Below, one piece after another: positions 44,295-52,178 of a stretch of DNA of 64,000 nucleotides. The DNA lies in NCBI RefSeq assembly GCF_030503675.1, contig NZ_CP129964.1, forward strand, positions 186,001 through 250,000, given 5' to 3'. A program made the translations under genes and the position numbers. The notes beneath the pieces were generated by a model that saw only the letters and a list, made by a program, of their open reading frames with translations, ran no database searches and was not told the DNA's origin. The DNA comes from Lutimonas zeaxanthinifaciens (GTDB lineage Bacteria; Bacteroidota; Bacteroidia; Flavobacteriales; Flavobacteriaceae). Numbering within the stretch: position 1 is the stretch's first letter; every line of letters begins with the position of its first letter.

Positions 44295-46154
44295 CTATTT
44301 TGTCTTCAAAACAGTTGCACCTTTTTCTTTAAGAACTAATTTATCCTTCCAGATTAAATTCTCACCAGTAATGATATCTGTCATTTCCCTGCCGTCCAGA
44401 ACCATTTCCTTGAATCGAGCTAAATCCAATTCAACTTCCTTATCATTCTTGTTAAGGATCAAAACCACAGTTTCGTCATTTAACACTCTAAACATTAGAT
44501 AAATACCTTCTTTAGGAGCAAAGTGTACTGTTTTCCCCTTGTGAATCGTTTCCGAGTTTTTTCTAAACTGTAAAAGTGCCTTTAAATATGACTGCATGTC
44601 CTTTTGGTCTTTTTGAAGACCTTCTCCGGTAAAAGCATTTATCTTATCTCCTTCCCAACCTCCCGGGAAATCCGTTCTGATAAGTCCGTGATCACCTGGT
44701 TTCGCAGTGTTTTGCATCAATATTTCAGTACCGTAGTATATCTGGGGAATTCTCGGCAGGGTCAAAAGATAGGCTATGGCCATTTTAGTTAACACAGGAT
44801 CCTCATTGAGTTGTGTATGTATCCTGTCCATGTCATGATTGTCGGGAAAGATCATGATTTTCTCCGGGTTTGGATAGTGAAAATCATTTGCGAGTCCTTC
44901 ATAGATTTTGATCAGGCCTGAATTCCAATTCTCCTCTTCTTTTAATGCATCTGAAATATTTTTTTGCATCGGAAAATCCATAGAAGAGGTTAGGTTTGAT
45001 TCATATCCGTCGTGATTCTTAGCACCTTGTTGCCAGTAGGCCACCAGAAGCGGGTTATAACTCCATTCTTCACCCACGATACTAAAGTTGGGATATTCCT
45101 TCATGATGGCTCCGGCCCATTCCGACATAAAAACTTTGTCCGGGTAAGGATAGGTATCTTGTCTAATACCACCCAGTTGAGCTGTTTCGATCCACCATAT
45201 AGAATTTTGAATGAGGTAGGTTGCCATAAACGGATTGTTTTGATTCAAATCCGGCATGCTATCAGTAAACCATCCATTTGTCATTCCAATGGCATCAATT
45301 TTGGAACCATAGATGTCCTGATTCGTAGTCCTTTTATGATTTGAATAAGTTGTTTTCTCACCAGCTTCATAAGCTGCTTGATAATTAAGCCAATCTTCAA
45401 AAGGCAGATCTTTTATCCACCAGTGTTCTATCCCACAATGATTCGCTACCTGATCCATAATTAACTTAATCCCCTTGGCTCTTGCTTTTTGGGATAATTC
45501 AATATATTCTTCCAGGGTGCCAAATCTTGGGTCAATTTGGTAAAGATCAGTAATGGCATAACCGTGATAAGAGGCCTGAGGCATGTCATTGGTAAGCACA
45601 GGGCAAGACCAGATTGCGGTAAACCCCATCTCATCGATGTAATCAAGATGGTTTGAAATGCCTTTAATGTCACCTCCATGTCTGGCATAATCTCTACTTC
45701 TGTCTATGGCATCTTCTTTTAGACCATCAACAATGTCATTTTCAGGAAGGCCATTCGCAAAGCGGTCGGGTGTTATTAAATAAACAACATCCGAACTGTC
45801 AAATCCTACAAATTCTTTTGAAGGTCTTGCTCGTTTTTTTAACTCGTATTCATACTTGATTTTTTTCTTTCCTTTGCGCTCAAAAACGATGAGCATTGTA
45901 CCCGGCTTTGTTTCGGAAGAAATTTTTAGATCAAGAAAAAGATAATTGGGACTTTTTGCCTTATTTATTTTTTCAATGCTCACTCCTGCGTATTCTATTT
46001 TTGGCGTATAATCAGAGATGTCATCCCCTTTAATCAACAATTGAAGATCGTTGTTTTTAAAACCAATCCACCAATTGGGTGGTTCAACTCTTTCAAGTTG
46101 ACCAAAAGCATTTAAAGTTATTAATGTGAAAATAAAAAATGCAATACGTTTCAT
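44295..46154 (-). CDS. susA: SusA-like periplasmic GH13 (neopullulanase/cyclomaltodextrinase)
   Basis: About 619 residues. Signal peptide MKRIAFFIFTLITLNAFGQ without a lipobox, so periplasmic. An N-terminal beta-sandwich (LERVEPPNWWIGFKNNDLQL, typical of cyclomaltodextrinase N domains) precedes the GH13 barrel with DQVANHCG (I), GIRQDTYPY (II), IVGEEW (III) and FPDNHDMDR (IV). Matches B. theta SusA in architecture: it cuts imported maltooligosaccharides. An alternative ATG at 46160 adds two residues. It lies 18 bp after the GH65 gene. Confidence 0.9.
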   Translation of the reverse strand: MKRIAFFIFTLITLNAFGQLERVEPPNWWIGFKNNDLQLLIKGDDISDYTPKIEYAGVSIEKINKAKSPNYLFLDLKISSETKPGTMLIVFERKGKKKIKYEYELKKRARPSKEFVGFDSSDVVYLITPDRFANGLPENDIVDGLKEDAIDRSRDYARHGGDIKGISNHLDYIDEMGFTAIWSCPVLTNDMPQASYHGYAITDLYQIDPRFGTLEEYIELSQKARAKGIKLIMDQVANHCGIEHWWIKDLPFEDWLNYQAAYEAGEKTTYSNHKRTTNQDIYGSKIDAIGMTNGWFTDSMPDLNQNNPFMATYLIQNSIWWIETAQLGGIRQDTYPYPDKVFMSEWAGAIMKEYPNFSIVGEEWSYNPLLVAYWQQGAKNHDGYESNLTSSMDFPMQKNISDALKEEENWNSGLIKIYEGLANDFHYPNPEKIMIFPDNHDMDRIHTQLNEDPVLTKMAIAYLLTLPRIPQIYYGTEILMQNTAKPGDHGLIRTDFPGGWEGDKINAFTGEGLQKDQKDMQSYLKALLQFRKNSETIHKGKTVHFAPKEGIYLMFRVLNDETVVLILNKNDKEVELDLARFKEMVLDGREMTDIITGENLIWKDKLVLKEKGATVLKTK

Positions 46155-46172
46155 AAGCATAAGTTTTAACAG

Positions 46173-48476
46173 TTAAAGTATGACCAGATCCTGATTAAAA
46201 ATAGTAACCTCTTTTCCGGAAACGATAATATTTACAGGCGTATCAGATTCATTGTAAAATTTACAGCCTTCATGATTTTTGAAAACCTTAATTGTATGAT
46301 CTCTGTATTTGATCTTAAACGAGTATGATTTCCAGTTTTTTGGAATTACCGGGTCAAATGAAAGTTGATCATTGAAGTTACGCATTCCTCCGAACCCTTG
46401 AACGATGGATAGCCAGGTTCCCGCCATCGAGGTGATATGCAAACCTTCGTGAACTTCATGATTGTAATCATCAAGATCCAGTCTTGAGGTTCTGAGATAC
46501 ATTTCATAGGCCTTATCAATTCTTCCAATTTTAGCCGCAAGAATCGAATGTACGCAAGGAGATAAGGAAGATTCATGGACAGTCAGGGGCTCATAAAAAT
46601 CAAAATGCTTTTCCAGGGTGTCCTGTTCAAAAAGGTTCTCAAAGAAATAAAAGCCCTGAAGAACGTCAGCTTGTTTGATATAAGGGGATCTCAATATTCT
46701 GTCCCAGGACCAGTTTTGATTGATAGGCCTGTCAGCTTTTAATAACTGATCCGCTGGAATAAGTTCTTTATCCAGAAACCCATCCTGTTGAAGAAAAACT
46801 TCATATTTTTCACTATATGGGAAATACATTCGATCAGCCACTTCAGTCCAGTTGGCTATTTCGGTCTCGTCCAATGCCACTTTTTCAATGATGCGGACGT
46901 AATCTTCAGGATATTTATCTTTTATTTCCTCCAGATTTTCGAGTGCATATTCAAGGCACCATTTGGCCAGATAATTTGTATACCAGTTATTGTTGATGTT
47001 ATTTTCATATTCATTAGGTCCGGTTACGCCCAGAATGACATATTGGTCTTTGTCGCCGGAGAAGGTGGCTCTTTGGCTCCAGAACCGTGCAATGGCCAAA
47101 ATTACTTCCATCCCATGCGTTACAACGTACTCATAGTCTCCACTGTAATTCACATAATTATAAATAGCATAAACCATGGCTCCGTTACGGTGAATTTCCT
47201 CAAAAGTAATTTCCCATTCGTTATGGCATTCCTCACCATTCATTGTCACCATGGGATAAAGGGCAGCACCATTGGTAAATCCTAATTTTTCAGCATTCTC
47301 AATGGCTTTGTCCAATTGATTATATCTGTACAGGAGTAAGTTTCTGGCCACGTCCTTATCCTTCGTACTCATGTAAAAAGGTATGCAGTACGCTTCGGTA
47401 TCCCAATAGGTACTACCTCCATACTTTTCACCTGTAAACCCTTTTGGACCGATATTCAATCTTGAATCATCCCCTGAATATGTTTGATTCAATTGGAAAA
47501 TATTAAATCGGATTGCCTGTTGAGCCTTGATATCACCGGTGATCGTGATGTCGGCTGTATCCCATATTTTATCCCAGGCCTTCTGTTGCTTTTCTAAAAG
47601 TTGGTCAAATCCAAGTTCGGCAGCAACATTCAAAGTATTCTTAGAGACATTATAAAGCTCAGAATTCGGATGATTCATGGATTGGGTGTATCCCCCATAC
47701 TTTACAATCGAAAAGGTATCTCCACTGTTTACCAGTGTTTTATATTTATATTTAATCAATTTGTCCGTAGAAACCGATTCTTTTTCAACATCAATAATGT
47801 AATCATTAAGAATAAGTTCGATCTTCATCCCGGTGCATACCTGAAATCCTGTTTTCAAGGTTTTTGAGATGATAAAGGCTTCGTTATCTTCTTGTTTGTT
47901 GTCCAGAATTTCCCAGAAGAATTCATCGTAATTGCTATCTTCATTCATGATTCCGGCATCAATATATGGATCAAATTCAATTGTACCCTGAAAATTGATC
48001 GGGGTAACACTGTACTTTATGACCCCAATTTCCTGAAGGTCCATACTCAGAAACCTGGTAGACAAAATTTTCACCATATCTCCATCGTCGAATTCAGCAA
48101 TAAATGATCTGGTCAAGACTCCATTTCTCATATCAAGTTCACGAGAAAAATCGATTACTTTGCAGGTATTCAGATCGAGGGGTTTCCCATTGATCTTAAC
48201 GCCGATTCCAATCCAGTTCGGGGCATTTAATACCTTGGCAAAATATTCGGGATATCCGTTTTTCCACCAGCCAACGCGAGTTTTGTCCGGATAGTATATT
48301 CCACCTATATAACTTCCCTGAAAAGTTTCGCCACTATAATCTTCCTCAAAATTGGCTCGTTGTCCCATGGCGCCATTTCCTATGCTAAAGATACTTTCTG
48401 AAGCAGTAACATGTTCTTTGTTGAATCCTTCTTCAATTATTTTCCAGTCATCTGGTTTGATATAATCTAAATTCAT
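46173..48476 (-). CDS. Maltose phosphorylase (GH65)
   Basis: Cytoplasmic GH65 phosphorylase, 767 residues, no signal peptide. The general-acid Glu lies in GVTGPNEYENN. Phosphate- and sugar-binding stretches include YWDTEAYCIPFY and GNGAMGQRANFEE near the N-terminus. It splits maltose with phosphate into glucose and beta-glucose-1-phosphate. The adjacent beta-phosphoglucomutase (10 bp upstream) handles exactly that product, which favours maltose over trehalose or kojibiose as substrate within GH65. Confidence 0.94.
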   Translation of the reverse strand: MNLDYIKPDDWKIIEEGFNKEHVTASESIFSIGNGAMGQRANFEEDYSGETFQGSYIGGIYYPDKTRVGWWKNGYPEYFAKVLNAPNWIGIGVKINGKPLDLNTCKVIDFSRELDMRNGVLTRSFIAEFDDGDMVKILSTRFLSMDLQEIGVIKYSVTPINFQGTIEFDPYIDAGIMNEDSNYDEFFWEILDNKQEDNEAFIISKTLKTGFQVCTGMKIELILNDYIIDVEKESVSTDKLIKYKYKTLVNSGDTFSIVKYGGYTQSMNHPNSELYNVSKNTLNVAAELGFDQLLEKQQKAWDKIWDTADITITGDIKAQQAIRFNIFQLNQTYSGDDSRLNIGPKGFTGEKYGGSTYWDTEAYCIPFYMSTKDKDVARNLLLYRYNQLDKAIENAEKLGFTNGAALYPMVTMNGEECHNEWEITFEEIHRNGAMVYAIYNYVNYSGDYEYVVTHGMEVILAIARFWSQRATFSGDKDQYVILGVTGPNEYENNINNNWYTNYLAKWCLEYALENLEEIKDKYPEDYVRIIEKVALDETEIANWTEVADRMYFPYSEKYEVFLQQDGFLDKELIPADQLLKADRPINQNWSWDRILRSPYIKQADVLQGFYFFENLFEQDTLEKHFDFYEPLTVHESSLSPCVHSILAAKIGRIDKAYEMYLRTSRLDLDDYNHEVHEGLHITSMAGTWLSIVQGFGGMRNFNDQLSFDPVIPKNWKSYSFKIKYRDHTIKVFKNHEGCKFYNESDTPVNIIVSGKEVTIFNQDLVIL

Positions 48477-48486
48477 AGTCTTTTAT

Positions 48487-49140
48487 TTAAGCGATTAATT
48501 TCTTTACGAAATCAATAGTTAATTCATTTGTATTTATCAGGTTATAATCGGCTTTTTCCAAAACCACCGGGTCACCAATCCCTATACTTGTCATTCCGGC
48601 CCGGGCCGCAGCCTCAATCCCGGCTTTGGCATCTTCAACCACAATACATTCCTTGACTGGAATACCAAGCTTTTCTGCACCTATTAGAAACACTTCAGGA
48701 TCAGGTTTAGCCGTGCTGACATCATTTCCGTCAACAATGGCATCGAAGAGGTCCAGAAGATTCAGGGTTTTAAGAATAAGTCGAGCATTCTTACTTGCAG
48801 ATCCCAATGCAAAAGGAATTTTTTCCTTTTTTAAATAATGTAAAACAGAGTCAATACCAGGCAAGATTTCAGAATCGTTCATCTTGGCAATATATTTCAG
48901 GTACTGTTCATTCTTTTCATGAAGATATTTTTCTTTTTCATCATCTTCAAGCTGTACCTTTCCAATATCAAGGAGAATTTCCAGAGATCGTACTCGGCTT
49001 ACACCTTTTAGTAATTCATTTTGTTCGTGGCTAAAATCAAATCCTAATTGATTTGCCAGTTCGCGCCAAGCCAGATAGTGATACTTTGCCGTATCTACAA
49101 TTACACCATCAAGATCAAATATAAAGGCCTTATTACTCAT
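48487..49140 (-). CDS. pgmB: Beta-phosphoglucomutase
   Basis: HAD-superfamily enzyme, 217 residues, converting beta-glucose-1-phosphate to glucose-6-phosphate. Motif I is FDLDGVIVDTAKYHY (nucleophile Asp and acid Asp), the cap has LLKGVSRVRSLEILL, motif II lies in LGSASKNA and motif III in KPDPEVFL, followed by VVEDAKAGIEAA. It sits between the maltose carrier and maltose phosphorylase with 6 and 10 bp gaps. Confidence 0.95.
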   Translation of the reverse strand: MSNKAFIFDLDGVIVDTAKYHYLAWRELANQLGFDFSHEQNELLKGVSRVRSLEILLDIGKVQLEDDEKEKYLHEKNEQYLKYIAKMNDSEILPGIDSVLHYLKKEKIPFALGSASKNARLILKTLNLLDLFDAIVDGNDVSTAKPDPEVFLIGAEKLGIPVKECIVVEDAKAGIEAAARAGMTSIGIGDPVVLEKADYNLINTNELTIDFVKKLIA

Positions 49141-49146
49141 TTTTAC

Positions 49147-50496
49147 TTATTCAGTTTTTAATGAAACATGATCATCAACATCCTTTACTTTATAGACCAA
49201 TGCGGCTGCAATCAAAAATGATACACCACTAATAACCAATGCGTATATCGGATTACCGTCATATACATACTTTACTATAGGCCCTCCAATCAAAGCATTT
49301 ATAATTTGAGGGATCACGATAAAAAAGTTGAAAATACCCATGTATACTCCCATTTTCTTGGGCGGAATGGATCCTGCTAAAATTGCATAAGGCATAGCCA
49401 GGATACTTGCCCATGAAACTCCAATGGCAATCATAGATAGGATCAACCAATTTTTGTCGGGAGCAAAATAAATTGAGATCAAGCCTAAGCCACCAATGAT
49501 CAGCGAAACCGCATGAGTTCTTTTTCGACCAACTTTTTTAGCAATCGCAGGAAGAAAAAAGGCGTAGATGGCAGAGACCAAATTGTACACCCCGAAAAGA
49601 ATACCCACCCAGTCACCGGCATTTTGATAATCTGTACTATGTGAATCTTCAAGAGGAAGTCCATATACATGATGCGCAATTGCCGGGGTTGAAAAAACCC
49701 ACATACCAAACAGACCAAACCAGGAAAAGAATTGAACCCAGCTCAACTGTCGCATGGTCAAGGGCATATTTTTGAAATCTGTAAAGATGTTAAGCAGACT
49801 TGATTCTTCAACAGACTCATCTTCTTCTGCTCCGTTGATCAGCGCCATTTCTTCTGGCGAATATTCTTTGGTTGTTATTACCGTAATTAAAATACTTGTT
49901 ACCAACACGGCCGCACCAATAATAAACGACAGCATCAAACTTAAGGGAACCTTGCCGGGTTCCGCGGTATTCTCAATGCCTATCCAGTTAGTCAGCACAT
50001 AAGGCAACCAGGAACCAAGAACAGCTCCAATTCCAATAAGAACGGTCTGAACGCTGAAGCCTAAAGTTCTTTGATCACTTGGCAAAACATCGGCAACCAA
50101 GGCTCTGAAGGGTTCCATGGCAACATTAAATGACGCATCCATGATCATAAGCATTCCTGCTCCAACCCAGAGGGCCGGCATAAACGCAGTAAACATATCA
50201 GCATTTGGCATAAGGATCAATCCTGCAGATGCCAGTAAAGCTCCGGTAAGAAAAAAAGGTCTCCTTCTTCCGAGTTTTGTCCATGTACGATCACTGTAGT
50301 AACCGATTATGGGTTGAACAATTAATCCTGTTAACGGGGCCACAATCCAAAACCATGATAACTCATGCACATCAGCTCCAAAGATTTGTAATACTCTTGA
50401 AGCATTTGCATTTTGTAGGGCAAATCCCATTTGAATTCCGAGAAATCCGAAACTAAGGTTCCAGATCTCCCAAAAACTAAGACGTCTTTTTTCCAT
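49147..50496 (-). CDS. MFS sugar transporter, probable maltose carrier
   Basis: Inner-membrane carrier, 449 residues with 12 hydrophobic segments. Related to the GPH/SLC45-type sucrose and maltose transporters: YYSDRTWTKLGRRRPFFLTGA is the MFS loop 2-3 motif (near residues 62-82, RxGRR core). First gene of the minus-strand arm, followed within 6 bp by pgmB, so it most likely imports maltose from the periplasm for GH65. A -7 box at 50683-50690 would give it a leader of about 180 nt. Confidence 0.9.
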   Translation of the reverse strand: MEKRRLSFWEIWNLSFGFLGIQMGFALQNANASRVLQIFGADVHELSWFWIVAPLTGLIVQPIIGYYSDRTWTKLGRRRPFFLTGALLASAGLILMPNADMFTAFMPALWVGAGMLMIMDASFNVAMEPFRALVADVLPSDQRTLGFSVQTVLIGIGAVLGSWLPYVLTNWIGIENTAEPGKVPLSLMLSFIIGAAVLVTSILITVITTKEYSPEEMALINGAEEDESVEESSLLNIFTDFKNMPLTMRQLSWVQFFSWFGLFGMWVFSTPAIAHHVYGLPLEDSHSTDYQNAGDWVGILFGVYNLVSAIYAFFLPAIAKKVGRKRTHAVSLIIGGLGLISIYFAPDKNWLILSMIAIGVSWASILAMPYAILAGSIPPKKMGVYMGIFNFFIVIPQIINALIGGPIVKYVYDGNPIYALVISGVSFLIAAALVYKVKDVDDHVSLKTE

Positions 50497-50682
50497 AATC
50501 GATTTAGAATTAATATGAAATCTATTTTAAAACATGATGCGTCAAGTATGCAAAGGAAAATTCTCCTTTTCCAAGCGCTTTAACATGAATAAAATAAATT
50601 GTAAATAAATTTAGCACAAGGCCAAATCTCTTTGTGAAGTATTAAATAATTAGCAAGTCGTGAAATATTTACTAATAAGGGT

Positions 50683-50690
50683 CAAATATA
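50683..50690 (-). promoter_or_regulatory. Probable -7 promoter box of the maltose-carrier operon
   Basis: TATATTTG on the minus strand, exact match to TAnnTTTG, between lacI-type gene end (50704) and the MFS gene start (50496). The leader contains an inverted repeat GGAAAA-N6-TTTTCC (50555-50572) directly followed by AAGCGCTT (50573-50580). Confidence 0.45.
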
Positions 50691-50703
50691 TAAAATTTAT
50701 TTC

Positions 50704-51741
50704 TTAATTCTGAAGTTGAACCTTTTTTGTTGAGTTTCTAATTTTAAGATCTGTTTGGATTAAGTGTGTTTTGTGCTGATATTGAATGTCTTGCGAGTCA
50801 ATTTCATCAAGAAGTAACTCTAAGGCTTTTTGCCCCATTGTTCTTCCATGCTGGGCAACCGTAGTCAATGAAGGAGATGCAAATTCAGAGATAAGGCCAT
50901 CAGTAAAACCAATCACCTCAATATCTTCAGGTACAGAATATCCAAATTTTCGGGCCACTTTCATCACAGTAGCTGCATAAATCTCATTCACTGCAAAAAT
51001 GCCGTCAGGAACCATATTTCCCTCAAATAATACAGTTAATTGTTCATCTACTGATTTTTGATCATCAATTGTGACCACAAGTTCCTCGTTTGACGGAATC
51101 TTAAATTCATTTAAAGCCTTTAAATAGCCTTCCTTTCTTTCAAGGCCTACCGTTACGTAGTCAGGAGTTGTGACCAGAGCAATATTACTGCATCCATTTT
51201 TTATCAGTTGTTCAGTCGCGAGAAACGCCCCTCCTTTGTCATCTGCGATTACTTTATTGCATTCTATTTCGTCAACAACCCTGTCAAACATAACAAGAGG
51301 AATTCCATTATTGATCAATTCCGTAAAATGTCTGTAATCTTCTTTGGCTTCGGTTTCCTTTGCGACAGAAGCTATAATTCCATCAACCACACCATTGGCA
51401 AGCATATCGAGATTTAACACTTCCTTTTCATAAGATTCGTTTGAAAGGCAAATCATCACATTATACCCTTTATCATTGGCAAGTTTTTCAATTCCCGTAA
51501 TCACTTTGGTGAAGAAATGATGCACGATCTCAGGAATGATAACACCTATAGTTTTGGTTTTCTGGTTGCGAAGGTTCAACGCAAGGCTGTTGGGCTTATA
51601 GTGATAATATTTGGCAAAGGCCTGAATCTTTTCTTTCACTTCAGAACTGATCTCATGACTATCTTTAAGAGCCTTTGAAACTGTTGAAATAGAAACGCCA
51701 AATTCCTTGGCTATTTTTTTTAATGTAATTTTTTGTTTCAT
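50704..51741 (-). CDS. LacI-family transcriptional regulator
   Basis: A 345-residue regulator. N-terminal helix-turn-helix ITLKKIAKEFGVSISTVSKALKDSHEIS and hinge helix (YHYKPNSLALNLR) precede a periplasmic-binding-protein-like sensor domain (IGVIIPEIVHHFFTKVITGIEK onward, near residue 65). Divergent from susC and upstream of the MFS operon, so it is the local regulator of alpha-glucan use. A perfect CG-centred palindrome typical of LacI-family operators stands in front of susC. The effector is probably a maltooligosaccharide; repression versus activation is not resolved. Confidence 0.93.
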   Translation of the reverse strand: MKQKITLKKIAKEFGVSISTVSKALKDSHEISSEVKEKIQAFAKYYHYKPNSLALNLRNQKTKTIGVIIPEIVHHFFTKVITGIEKLANDKGYNVMICLSNESYEKEVLNLDMLANGVVDGIIASVAKETEAKEDYRHFTELINNGIPLVMFDRVVDEIECNKVIADDKGGAFLATEQLIKNGCSNIALVTTPDYVTVGLERKEGYLKALNEFKIPSNEELVVTIDDQKSVDEQLTVLFEGNMVPDGIFAVNEIYAATVMKVARKFGYSVPEDIEVIGFTDGLISEFASPSLTTVAQHGRTMGQKALELLLDEIDSQDIQYQHKTHLIQTDLKIRNSTKKVQLQN

Positions 51742-52012
51742 ACTTTATTCGCACGTGGTACCTAAAAAAATGCAAAGGCTTCTATCACTTTTTTGTCCTT
51801 GCCAAAACCGTCTAATATCCAAAAGCTGATCGGTCAGAATTCAACAAGTTTTCTGTTTATAAAAATAGGGAATTTTGATCGGCGAAAAAAATCGAATAAT
51901 TTTAGAGATGTCAACTATACAATATGAACCTCATATTTTAAGAATTTGTGAAAATTACTCGTTTAAATTTGGAATTTATTAACAACTTGGTCGCTAGTCA
52001 AAAATTTACTCT

Positions 52013-52054
52013 AACGTTTTCGTAAGAAAACTTATCAACACGAAAACGTTTTCG
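52013..52054 (+). promoter_or_regulatory. LacI-type operators upstream of susC
   Basis: CGAAAACGTTTTCG at 52041-52054 is a perfect 14-bp palindrome with the central CG of LacI-family operators. The half AACGTTTTCG occurs again at 52013-52022, a shift of exactly 32 bp (three helical turns) from 52045-52054, suggesting a second, weaker site on the same DNA face. The main palindrome falls where the -33 element of the susC promoter should be. Confidence 0.75.
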
Positions 52055-52071
52055 CAATTTTTTTCATGTAT

Positions 52072-52079
52072 TAATTTTG
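52072..52079 (+). promoter_or_regulatory. -7 promoter box of susC operon
   Basis: TAATTTTG, exact TAnnTTTG match, 17 bp after the operator palindrome. Predicted leader about 90 nt to the susC ATG at 52179. Confidence 0.65.
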
Positions 52080-52178
52080 TGTTAAATCCCTGTTAACGAA
52101 TTAAATTCGTTGCGTGAAATATTAAATAACAGCAAGTTTAATTACAAATCATAGTGCTTAATAACTAAATTCATTTTT

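Larger units (their letters stand above)
51742..52178. other. Divergent regulatory region between lacI-type gene and susC
   Basis: 437 bp without a gene on either strand. It holds the palindromic operator, a second operator-like half and the susC promoter in its right third. The left part (51742-51960) shows nothing specific. Confidence 0.7.

Noticed and set aside
50573-50580. AAGCGCTT as an operator of the neighbouring LacI-type regulator
   Set aside because: The core differs from the perfect palindrome in front of susC, and 8 bp is too short to be convincing; kept only as part of a leader observation.
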